From positions 7,435 to 13,427 of the forward strand of contig DKCF01000048.1 in NCBI GenBank assembly GCA_002451435.1: 5,993 nt of DNA. Reading direction: 5' to 3'. Positions 1 through 5,978 of this stretch are shown here, piece after piece (the first letter of the stretch is position 1; the number at the start of each line of letters is the position of its first letter). The stretch comes from Bifidobacterium sp. UBA6881 (GTDB lineage Bacteria > Actinomycetota > Actinomycetes > Actinomycetales > Bifidobacteriaceae). The position numbers and the translations under genes were made by a program. The notes under the pieces are model-generated. The model ran no database searches. It saw only the letters and a list, made by a program, of their open reading frames with translations, and was not told the origin of the DNA.

Positions 1-980
1 TCGGCGAGCTTGTTCATGATGGCGTGGGACTCCTCGTAGGTGCCCTTGATGGACGGGGCGCCATCGCCGTGGTCGGCGAGAGCGTTCAGGGTCTTCTCCG
101 GCATGGTGTTGACGACGAACGGGGCGACCAGCTCGTCGACGTACTTGCAATCGGAGTAGGCGGCGTTCTTGGTGCCGGTGGAGGCCCACAGCGGACGCTG
201 CTTCTTGGCGCCCTTGGCCTCAAGCTCGGCCCAACGCGGATCATTGGCGAACTTGTTCTCGAACAGTTCGTAGGCCAGGCGAGCGTTGGCCACGGCGGCC
301 TTACCTTCCAGCGCCTTGGCCTCTTCGGAGCCGTTGGCTTCCAGCAGCTTGTCGACCGCGGTGTCCACACGGGAGACGAAGAAGGAAGCGACGGAGCCGA
401 TGTGCTTCAGGTCGTGACCGTTCGCCGCGGCCTGGGCGATGCCTTCGATGTAGGCGTCGATGACCTGCTCGTAACGCTCGATGGAGAAGATCAGGGTGAC
501 GTTCACGGAGATGCCCTTGGCCAGGGTGGCGGTGATCGCCGGCAGACCCTCGAGGGTGGCCGGGATCTTGATCATGGCGTTCGGACGGTTGACCTTGGCC
601 CAAAGTTCCTCGGCCTGCTTCTCGGTGGCTTCGGTTTCGTGGGCCAGACGCGGATCCACCTCGATGGAGACGCGGCCATCGACGAAGTCGGTCTTTTCCG
701 CGATCTCGCGGAAGATGTCGGTGGCGTTGCGCACGTCGGTGGTGGTGAGCTCACGCACTGCGGTCTCGACATCGACCTTGCCCAGTTCCTTCAGCTGCGG
801 GTCGTACGGGCCGACCTCGTGAAGCGCCTTCTGGAAGATGGACGGATTGGTGGTGACACCGACAACGTTCTTGTTGGCGATGAGGTCCTGCAAAGAACCG
901 GACTCGATACGGGAACGGGACAGGTCGTCCAGCCAAATCGAGACACCGGAATCGGAGGTGCGCTGCGTTGCTTCAGTCAT
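1..980 (-). CDS. tal: transaldolase, C-terminus cut off by window edge
   Basis: Transaldolase moves a dihydroxyacetone unit from sedoheptulose-7-phosphate (or fructose-6-phosphate) to an aldose phosphate, through a Schiff base on lysine, in the cytoplasm. Reading down from ATG at 978-980 gives 326 codons open to the window edge; actinobacterial transaldolases of this type are about 365-370 residues, so roughly 40 C-terminal residues are missing. Visible motifs are WLDD with Asp18, VTTNPSIF with Asn45, SIEVDPR with Glu107, MIKIPAT with the Schiff-base Lys138, NVTLIFS near 160-166, SVASFFVSRVD near 196-206 and RPLWASTGTKN near 262-272. All expected catalytic positions seem present. The start is supported by AAGGAG at 988-993, seven bases upstream. 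It lies 79 bp downstream of tkt on the same strand, so the two may be cotranscribed, with a stem-loop between them that could reduce read-through. Identification is by recognised motifs; the family call is secure. Confidence 0.96.
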   Translation of the reverse strand, partial: MTEATQRTSDSGVSIWLDDLSRSRIESGSLQDLIANKNVVGVTTNPSIFQKALHEVGPYDPQLKELGKVDVETAVRELTTTDVRNATDIFREIAEKTDFVDGRVSIEVDPRLAHETEATEKQAEELWAKVNRPNAMIKIPATLEGLPAITATLAKGISVNVTLIFSIERYEQVIDAYIEGIAQAAANGHDLKHIGSVASFFVSRVDTAVDKLLEANGSEEAKALEGKAAVANARLAYELFENKFANDPRWAELEAKGAKKQRPLWASTGTKNAAYSDCKYVDELVAPFVVNTMPEKTLNALADHGDGAPSIKGTYEESHAIMNKLA

Positions 981-1023
981 TGTTTTTCTCCTTGATACCT
1001 TTTTGGATCAAAATTTTGCATAG

Positions 1024-1052
1024 GGGAGGAACGGGACGTTCCCGTTCCTCCC
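1024..1052 (-). terminator. stem-loop between tkt and tal, no U-tract (possible attenuator, weak terminator or mRNA stabiliser)
   Basis: A perfect 13-bp inverted repeat has arms GGGAGGAACGGGA (1024-1036) and TCCCGTTCCTCCC (1040-1052) around a 3-base loop. It starts seven bases after the tkt stop codon in the direction of transcription. The transcript continues CTATGCAAAATTTTGATCC, so there is no immediate U-run; four Ts come about ten bases later. This departs from a textbook intrinsic terminator, although U-poor hairpins are common at actinobacterial 3' ends. It may partly stop transcription so that tkt exceeds tal, or it may protect the tkt 3' end. The stem is directly visible; the function is inferred. 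Confidence 0.6.
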
Positions 1053-1059
1053 GATTGGG

Positions 1060-3168
1060 TCACTTGGCGGCTTCGGCTTCCGCGATGGAGGCCTTCGCGG
1101 CTTCCACGACATGGTCCGCGGTGATGCCCAGATCGGCCAGGTTCTGAGCGCCGTCGCCCTGCAGACCGAACTGTTCGATGGAAACCGGCTTGCCGTAGGA
1201 ACCGAGGTACTTGTACCACGGCATGGCCACACCGGCCTCCACGGAGACGCGGGCCTTGACGGAGGCCGGAAGCACGGCTTCCTTGTACTCGGCGTCCTGC
1301 TCCTCGAACCATTCGAGGGACGGCACGGACACGACGCGGGCCTTGACGCCCTCGTCGGCCAGGGTCTTGGCCGCGGAGACGGCCAGCTGGACCTCGGAGC
1401 CGGAGCCCATGAGAATGACGTCTGGGGCGCCATCGGTGTCGATGAGCACGTAAGCGCCCTTCTTGACGCCGTCCTTGGCCTTGGCCGCGGTCTCTTCGAG
1501 AACCGGAAGGCCCTGGCGGCTCAGCACCATGGCGGTCGGCAGCGTGTTCTTCTTCTCGAAGAAGTAGCGGTATGCCTCGGCGGTTTCGTAGGCATCGGCC
1601 GGACGGACAACCTCAAGCTGCGGCATGGCGCGGAAGGAGGCCAGGTGCTCGACCGGCTGGTGGGTCGGACCATCCTCGCCGACCGCGACGGAATCGTGCG
1701 TCCACACGTACAGGTTCGGGATCTCCATCAGCGCGGCCAGACGTACGGCGGAACGCTCGTAGTCGGAGAACATGAAGAACGTTCCACCGAACGGACGGGT
1801 GTGGGAGCCCAGCAGGATGCCGTTGGTGATGGTGCCCATCGTGAACTCGCGGACGCCGAAGTGCAGCTGGCGTCCATACGGGCTGCAGACCGGCCACTGC
1901 TTGGTCGCGCAACCTTCCGGAGCGAAGGTCGCGGCCCCCTTGAGATCGGTCTTGTTGGAACCACCAAGGTCGGCGGAGCCGCCCCAGAATTCCGGCATGA
2001 CGGACGCAATGGCGTTGAGCACGGAGCCCGAAGCGCCACGGGTGGCGACGGCCTTGCCCACCTCGAAGGTGGCTTCGACGTCGTCCAGGGCCTTGTCGAA
2101 GCCCTCAGGGAGCTTTCCTGCCTTGATGCGGTCGTACAGGGCGGCCTTGTCCGGGTTGGCCTTGCGCCATGCGTTGTACTTCTCGTCCCATTCCTTGTGG
2201 GCTTCGAGGCCGCGCTCGGCGACCTTGCGGGCATGGGCCAGAGCCTCCTCGTCAATGTGGAAGGACTCTTCGGGATCGTAGCCGAGCACCTTCTTGAGAC
2301 CCGCGACGGCCTCGGCGCCGAGCTTGGAACCATGGGCGGACGGGTCGTTGGTCTTGCCCGGGGTCGGCCATGCGATCAGCGTGTCGACCTTGATGAGCTT
2401 CGGCTGGTTCGGCGCCGCCGCGCGTGCCTTGGCGATGGTGTCGGCCAGACCTTCGACGTCTTCCTTGTAGGAACCGTCGGGCTGGATGAAGCTGAACTCG
2501 TCGGTGTACCAGCCGTATGCCTGGAAACGCTTGAGCACGTCCTCGGCGAGAACGAGGTTGGTGTCGCCCTCGATCTGGATGCGGTTGGCGTCGAAGATCA
2601 CGGTCAGATTGCCGAGCTGCTGGTTGGCGGCAAGGGCCGCGGCTTCACCGGAGATGCCCTCCTCGATGTCGCCTTCACCGCAGATGACCCAGATGTTGTG
2701 GTCGAACGGGGACTCTCCGGCGGGGGCCTCCGGATCGAGCAGACCGCGCTGGAAGCGCTGGCCGTATGCGAAACCGATGGCGGAGGCGAAGCCCTGGCCC
2801 AGCGGGCCGGTGGTCATTTCGATGCCGGGGGTCAGGCCGTATTCCGGATGGCCCGGGGTACGGGTGTCGGCGCCGCCGCGGAAGTGCTTCAGGTCATCCA
2901 GGGTCAAACCATAACCGGAGAAGTACAGCTGAACGTATTGGGTGAGGGATGCGTGGCCACCGGAAAGAATGAAGCGGTCGCGACCTTCCCACTTGGGATC
3001 GTTCGGATCGTGCTTGATGAAGTGCTGGTACAGGGTGTAGGCGATGGGCGCCAGAGAGACCGGGGAACCGGGGTGTCCGTTTCCCGCATGCTCAACCGCG
3101 TCGGCCGACAGGACCTTGGCCATCTTGATGGCGCGCTCGTCCAGCTCAGTCTCCTTGAATTCGGTCAT
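1060..3168 (-). CDS. tkt: transketolase
   Basis: This is a thiamine-diphosphate (ThDP) enzyme that transfers two-carbon ketol units between sugar phosphates, in the non-oxidative pentose phosphate branch and, in bifidobacteria, the bifid shunt. At 702 residues it is full length. The N-terminal ThDP domain shows GNGHPGSP (His32), SGGHAS (His72), TPGHPE (His107), GPLGQG (121-126), GEGDIEEG (164-171) with its partner Asn195 in FDANRIQIEG, and SAHGSKLG (His279). The pyrimidine domain shows GGSADL (396-401), FGVREF with Glu441, THDS with His491 and GEDGPTHQP (497-505). The C-terminal domain includes SVEAG and EQFG motifs. One oddity is Glu165 in place of the usual Asp in the cofactor metal motif. 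The ATG at 3166-3168 is preceded by GGAAGGAAAG (complement of 3175-3184) at six bases. tkt faces away from hrcA and lies upstream of tal. Residue roles are from the transketolase family; the assignment is essentially certain. Confidence 0.98.
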   Translation of the reverse strand: MTEFKETELDERAIKMAKVLSADAVEHAGNGHPGSPVSLAPIAYTLYQHFIKHDPNDPKWEGRDRFILSGGHASLTQYVQLYFSGYGLTLDDLKHFRGGADTRTPGHPEYGLTPGIEMTTGPLGQGFASAIGFAYGQRFQRGLLDPEAPAGESPFDHNIWVICGEGDIEEGISGEAAALAANQQLGNLTVIFDANRIQIEGDTNLVLAEDVLKRFQAYGWYTDEFSFIQPDGSYKEDVEGLADTIAKARAAAPNQPKLIKVDTLIAWPTPGKTNDPSAHGSKLGAEAVAGLKKVLGYDPEESFHIDEEALAHARKVAERGLEAHKEWDEKYNAWRKANPDKAALYDRIKAGKLPEGFDKALDDVEATFEVGKAVATRGASGSVLNAIASVMPEFWGGSADLGGSNKTDLKGAATFAPEGCATKQWPVCSPYGRQLHFGVREFTMGTITNGILLGSHTRPFGGTFFMFSDYERSAVRLAALMEIPNLYVWTHDSVAVGEDGPTHQPVEHLASFRAMPQLEVVRPADAYETAEAYRYFFEKKNTLPTAMVLSRQGLPVLEETAAKAKDGVKKGAYVLIDTDGAPDVILMGSGSEVQLAVSAAKTLADEGVKARVVSVPSLEWFEEQDAEYKEAVLPASVKARVSVEAGVAMPWYKYLGSYGKPVSIEQFGLQGDGAQNLADLGITADHVVEAAKASIAEAEAAK

Positions 3169-3246
3169 GGATTACTTTCCTTCCAATTGGTCGGGCCGCG
3201 TGTCCGGCTTGTGCCGGGCGCTCGTCGCCTTCACATTGCATCTCCC

Positions 3247-3274
3247 ATAGTAGCGTCGTGATGTGACGTTTCCA
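3247..3274 (-). promoter_or_regulatory. candidate tkt promoter
   Basis: On the minus strand TGGAAA (complement of 3269-3274) and TACTAT (complement of 3247-3252) lie 16 bases apart. Each matches the housekeeping -35/-10 consensus at four of six positions. Transcription would begin near 3240, giving a leader of about 70 bases. The LacI-like palindrome would then lie upstream of the -35 box, a position suited to an activator. This is a weak consensus match chosen by eye, and other AT-rich hexamers in 3280-3340 could serve. Confidence 0.3.
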
Positions 3275-3308
3275 GTGCATTTTTGGCGTGTTTTGGTAAT
3301 TTATGTTC

Positions 3309-3322
3309 TGTTAGCGCTCACA
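3309..3322. promoter_or_regulatory. LacI-family-like operator upstream of tkt
   Basis: The 14-base sequence TGTTAGCGCTCACA is a near-perfect palindrome: six of seven base pairs match about a central CG, the exception being T3312/C3319. Its length, central CG and TGT...ACA ends are typical of LacI/GalR-family operators. From memory, LacI-type regulators named AraQ and MalR1 control central carbon genes in bifidobacteria through sites of this kind, and tkt and tal would be logical targets. The palindrome is seen directly; the regulator is inferred. It is about 140 bp upstream of the tkt start and over 300 bp from hrcA, so tkt is the likely target. Confidence 0.65.
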
Positions 3323-3524
3323 AATAATTGATTCATGCAAATGTTTTTGTTCGCTTAATGTTCCGTACAACCATGTCCGACATTCGCCCAAATGCGCATA
3401 CATATCATACAGATGCCTGTTCGGAGATGTCGGGGGACCGTCCGGAAAAGGAAAGAGACCCGCATCCGCACGACCTCGGTGGCGCGTGCCGCCTCGCGAA
3501 CAATCACTCCGAAAGCGAACCCAA

Positions 3525-3551
3525 TTAGCACTCCGGGGCGAAGAGTGCTAA
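3525..3551. promoter_or_regulatory. CIRCE operator (HrcA binding site)
   Basis: TTAGCACTC (3525-3533), nine bases, then GAGTGCTAA (3543-3551) is an exact match to the CIRCE consensus, with arms and spacer both nine. CIRCE is the binding site of the HrcA repressor, and hrcA itself begins 73 bases downstream. This shows autoregulation of hrcA and the following dnaJ: HrcA represses at normal temperature and is relieved when it loses activity under stress. Weak promoter hexamers TTAGCA (3525-3530) and TAAAAC (3549-3554), 18 bases apart, fall within or at the edge of the operator, so repressor binding could block RNA polymerase directly. The operator is certain; the promoter position is a guess. 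Confidence 0.97.
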
Positions 3552-3576
3552 AACAGTGGCATGGTTGCTTATGCGA

Positions 3577-3601
3577 ACGGGCGGCACGTCGAGCCGCCCG
3601 T
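3577..3601 (+). promoter_or_regulatory. leader hairpin just upstream of the hrcA ribosome binding site
   Basis: The arms ACGGGCGGC (3577-3585) and GCCGCCCGT (3593-3601) form a perfect GC-rich 9-bp stem with a 7-base loop. The stem ends 11 bases before the AAGGAGG at 3613-3619. It lies downstream of CIRCE and so is probably in the 5' leader of the hrcA-dnaJ transcript. There is no following T-run, so a simple terminator is unlikely. It may set leader stability or ribosome access; its role is unknown. Confidence 0.5.
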
Positions 3602-3624
3602 CTTGACGTTATAAGGAGGCGCGC

Positions 3625-4746
3625 ATGACGCAGTCGAGACGCATGCTGGTATTGCGTGCCGTCGTCGAGGATTACATCCGCTCCCAAGAGCCGGTCGGCT
3701 CCACCACCTTGACCAAGGACCACAATCTTGGCGTCAGCTCGGCCACGGTACGCAACGACATGGCAGCGCTGGAGGATGACGGGTATCTGATTCAGCCGCA
3801 CACCTCCGCCGGGCGCATTCCCACGGAAAAGGGATACCGCTATTTCGTCGACCGTTTGGCGACGGTCGTGCCGCTGTCGCAGGCCCAACGCCGTGGCATC
3901 AGCAGTTTTCTGTCGGGATCCGTCAATCTGCAGGACACGCTGCAGCGCGCCGCGCGTCTGCTGGCGCAGATCACAGGCCAGGTCGCCGTGGTGGCCGCGC
4001 CTTCGCTGTCGAAATCGACATTGCGCCACATTGAAATCGTCCCCGTGGCGGTCAACACCCTGCTGGCGGTAATCATCACCGATACCGGTCGCGTCGCCCA
4101 GCATACGCTCAGCGTCGCGGAGCTGCCCGATATGGCCGCCCTGACGCAACTGGTCAATGAAATCAACGCGCAGTGCGTCAGCGTTCCGTTGACGCGAACC
4201 GCCGATTACGTGCGTCAGCTTTCCACGCGCGAGGAATACCGCTCCATCGCCACGCTCATCGAGGCGTTGGCTTCCGCCATCAGCAGCATGGCGGACGACG
4301 AATGCGCGGGAGAGCTTTACATGGCGGGAGCGTCCAGTCTCGCGCACCAGCGCGCCATGGCCGATCTCGCACCGCTCTTCGACGCTTTGGAGGAACAGGT
4401 CGTGCTCATGAAGCTGATGAGTTCATTGAGCGAGGGCACCCAGTCAGACGGCATCGGCGTCGCCATCGGCTCCGAAACGCACACTCCGGGATTGCTCCAT
4501 GCCTCCGTGGTGTCCAGCGGTTATGGACGCACTTCGATGGCAGCGGAGGGCGATGGCACGGAAGCCCGGCCTCGCGGTTCGGATGCGAAACGGAATGACC
4601 CTCAGCATACTTCCGAACCTGTCGCCTTTGTCGGTTCCATAGGGCCGACCCATATGGATTACGCCGCCACCATGGCGGCCGTGCATGCCGTCGCCAAATA
4701 TTTGACGGCGTTCCTCTCACACGATGAAAATCCGACCAATACCTGA
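3625..4746 (+). CDS. hrcA: heat-inducible transcription repressor HrcA
   Basis: HrcA is the cytoplasmic repressor that binds CIRCE operators and controls chaperone genes; its activity depends on chaperonin in families where this was tested. The 373-residue product begins with a winged-helix DNA-binding region (about 1-80) containing EPVGSTTL (22-29), SSATVRNDM (38-46) and PHTSAGRIPTEKGYRYFVD (58-76), all HrcA hallmarks. The rest matches the effector/dimerisation region, including VAIGSE near 284-289 and GSIGPTHMDY (337-346) near the C-terminus. HrcA proteins are commonly about 340-350 residues; the extra length here is largely a polar segment at about 303-330 between those last motifs. The ATG is set by AAGGAGG at 3613-3619, five bases upstream. 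A perfect CIRCE lies upstream and dnaJ begins 51 bp downstream, so it is autoregulated and cotranscribed by inference. The assignment is secure from motifs and operator together. Confidence 0.97.
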   Translation: MTQSRRMLVLRAVVEDYIRSQEPVGSTTLTKDHNLGVSSATVRNDMAALEDDGYLIQPHTSAGRIPTEKGYRYFVDRLATVVPLSQAQRRGISSFLSGSVNLQDTLQRAARLLAQITGQVAVVAAPSLSKSTLRHIEIVPVAVNTLLAVIITDTGRVAQHTLSVAELPDMAALTQLVNEINAQCVSVPLTRTADYVRQLSTREEYRSIATLIEALASAISSMADDECAGELYMAGASSLAHQRAMADLAPLFDALEEQVVLMKLMSSLSEGTQSDGIGVAIGSETHTPGLLHASVVSSGYGRTSMAAEGDGTEARPRGSDAKRNDPQHTSEPVAFVGSIGPTHMDYAATMAAVHAVAKYLTAFLSHDENPTNT

Positions 4747-4782
4747 CCCTGCCTCATGGCACAATGACACGCGAAAAACAAT

Positions 4783-4788
4783 AGGGAG
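4783..4788 (+). promoter_or_regulatory. ribosome binding site fixing the GTG start of dnaJ
   Basis: AGGGAG lies nine bases before the GTG at 4798-4800. No in-frame ATG lies between the site and the conserved DYYEVLGV sequence, which starts two codons after the GTG. This makes GTG the initiation codon; the next in-frame ATG would destroy the J domain. Confidence 0.8.
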
Positions 4789-4797
4789 AAAGAAATC

Positions 4798-5946
4798 GTG
4801 ACGGACTACTACGAAGTGCTGGGCGTCGACCGTTCTGCCAGCGACGAGGAGATCAAGAAGGCCTATCGAAAGATGAGCCGCAAATACCATCCCGACATCG
4901 CCGGTCCGGAGTTCGAGGACAAGTTCAAAGAGGTCAACAACGCCTACGAAGTGCTTTCGGATCCCAAGAAACGTCAGATGTACGACGCCGGCGTCGACCC
5001 GAACAATCCGAACGCCGGCAACATGGGCGGCGGGTTCAGCGGCGGCTTCGGCGACATGGGGGACATTTTCAACATGTTCACCGGCGGCGCCTTCGGCGGC
5101 GGCAACGGAGGGCCGACTCCCCGTACGCAGCCGGGACGCGATGCGTTGGCCACCGTGACCATCGATTTGAAGACCGCGGTGTTCGGAGACACCGCGCATG
5201 TCAAGATCAACACGTTCGGACTTTGCCAGGAGTGCGCCGGCACCGGCTGCCAGAAGGGAACGCAGCCGAAACAGTGCCCCGATTGCCACGGACAGGGATA
5301 CGCGCAACGCGTCGTGCGCACCATGCTGGGGCAGATGATGACCACGGCGCCGTGCGAACGATGTGAGGGCCACGGCACCATTATCGAGAAGCCGTGTCCC
5401 TCATGCATGGGACACGGCCGCGTGCGCGTCACCCGCAACGTCGGCGTATCCGTGCCGGCTGGCGTGACGAACAACACCAGGCTCCGTCTCGCGAATCAGG
5501 GCGAGGTCGGCGAAAACGGCGGAGTCGCCGGTGATTTGTACGTCGACATCCGCATCGCCCAGGACGACACGTTCACCCGCGACGGCGACGATCTGCATTG
5601 TTGGATCCGCGTGCCGATGAGCTGGGCCGTGCTTGGCCACGACCTCGACATCGACACGTTCGACGGCAAGCAGACGGTAAGCGTTCCGGCCGGTTGCCAG
5701 CCCGACGACACCGTGACCCTGAAGAACCTCGGCGTCACCCACCTTAACGGCAATGGGGACCGCGGCGATCTGGTGGCGCATGTGGTCGTGGAGATTCCGA
5801 AGAAGCTGAGCGACGAGGAAAAGACGCTGATCGAACGGTTCGCACAACAGCATGACGCCGACGCGAAACACGTCACCATCGGCTCTCGCCCCGCCTCCGG
5901 CGCCAAGAAGGGCTTCTTCTCCAAGCTCAAGGACGCATTGCGATAA
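4798..5946 (+). CDS. dnaJ: chaperone protein DnaJ (type I Hsp40, hrcA-linked DnaJ2 type)
   Basis: This co-chaperone stimulates the DnaK ATPase and delivers unfolded clients to it in the cytoplasm. The 382-residue product has all four parts of a type I DnaJ. The J domain (about 3-65) has the DnaK-activating His31-Pro32-Asp33. A Gly/Phe-rich linker (about 74-105) carries a DIF motif at 89-91. The zinc-binding region has four intact CxxCxGxG repeats starting at Cys143, Cys160, Cys186 and Cys200. C-terminal client-binding domains follow, ending in a basic tail KKGFFSKLKDALR. Translation starts at GTG with AGGGAG upstream. It follows hrcA by 51 bp with no obvious terminator, so the CIRCE-HrcA circuit probably controls it. 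No dnaK or grpE is in the window. In actinobacteria dnaK-grpE-dnaJ1 usually forms a separate cluster, and this hrcA-linked copy is usually called dnaJ2. The function is certain; the paralogue label is inferred from context. Confidence 0.97.
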   Translation: MTDYYEVLGVDRSASDEEIKKAYRKMSRKYHPDIAGPEFEDKFKEVNNAYEVLSDPKKRQMYDAGVDPNNPNAGNMGGGFSGGFGDMGDIFNMFTGGAFGGGNGGPTPRTQPGRDALATVTIDLKTAVFGDTAHVKINTFGLCQECAGTGCQKGTQPKQCPDCHGQGYAQRVVRTMLGQMMTTAPCERCEGHGTIIEKPCPSCMGHGRVRVTRNVGVSVPAGVTNNTRLRLANQGEVGENGGVAGDLYVDIRIAQDDTFTRDGDDLHCWIRVPMSWAVLGHDLDIDTFDGKQTVSVPAGCQPDDTVTLKNLGVTHLNGNGDRGDLVAHVVVEIPKKLSDEEKTLIERFAQQHDADAKHVTIGSRPASGAKKGFFSKLKDALR

Positions 5947-5978
5947 TCCCCGGTTTTTCAGCCGTCAGGAAAGGACGC

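Larger units (their letters stand above)
3169..3624. other. divergent tkt / hrcA intergenic region
   Basis: This 456-bp gap separates the starts of tkt (leftward) and hrcA (rightward). The part at about 3275-3360 is clearly AT-rich against GC-rich genes, as expected of a promoter zone. It holds the LacI-like palindrome and the best tkt promoter candidate. The stretch 3361-3520 returns to higher GC. I see no gene, tRNA or clear repeat there; open frames through it have no credible ribosome binding site or recognisable protein. The hrcA-proximal end holds CIRCE and a leader hairpin. The tkt leader also contains a small 5-bp hairpin, arms at 3204-3208 and 3213-3217. Confidence 0.85.

Noticed and set aside
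24..995. A 323-codon open frame on the plus strand, antisense to tal
   Set aside because: Same reasoning: it is a shadow of the transaldolase coding strand, with no family features.
1009..1018. Palindrome CAAAATTTTG between tkt and tal
   Set aside because: It is a short AT palindrome, likely by chance, with no flanking symmetry and no promoter-like partner.
1111..3261. A 716-codon open frame on the plus strand, antisense to tkt
   Set aside because: It mirrors a fully conserved transketolase on the opposite strand. Long antisense frames are expected from GC-rich codon bias, and its product shows only low-complexity Gly/Leu/Val/Asp with no recognisable domain.
3385..3396. CGC-N6-GCG resembling a ClgR stress-regulator site
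   Set aside because: The spacer is six bases where the remembered ClgR motif has five, and the flanks do not match.
3403..3408. TATCAT, a five-of-six match to a -10 box on the plus strand
   Set aside because: The nearest -35-like hexamer (CCGACA, 3377-3382) is 20 bases away, and a start here would leave CIRCE about 110 bases downstream of it. Kept only as a remote alternative for hrcA.
3328..3528. A 66-codon plus-strand frame in the intergenic region
   Set aside because: I see no good ribosome binding site, it resembles nothing I know, and it runs into the CIRCE operator.
3355..4347. A 330-codon minus-strand frame covering hrcA and part of the intergenic region
   Set aside because: The product is Arg/Gln/Gly/Asp-rich with no domain and overlaps the conserved HrcA sequence and the CIRCE site; it is an antisense shadow.
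5947..5978. Possible terminator after dnaJ (a run of five Ts at 5953-5957)
   Set aside because: No inverted repeat precedes the T-run, and a ribosome-binding-like sequence and ATG follow at once, so the transcript probably continues.
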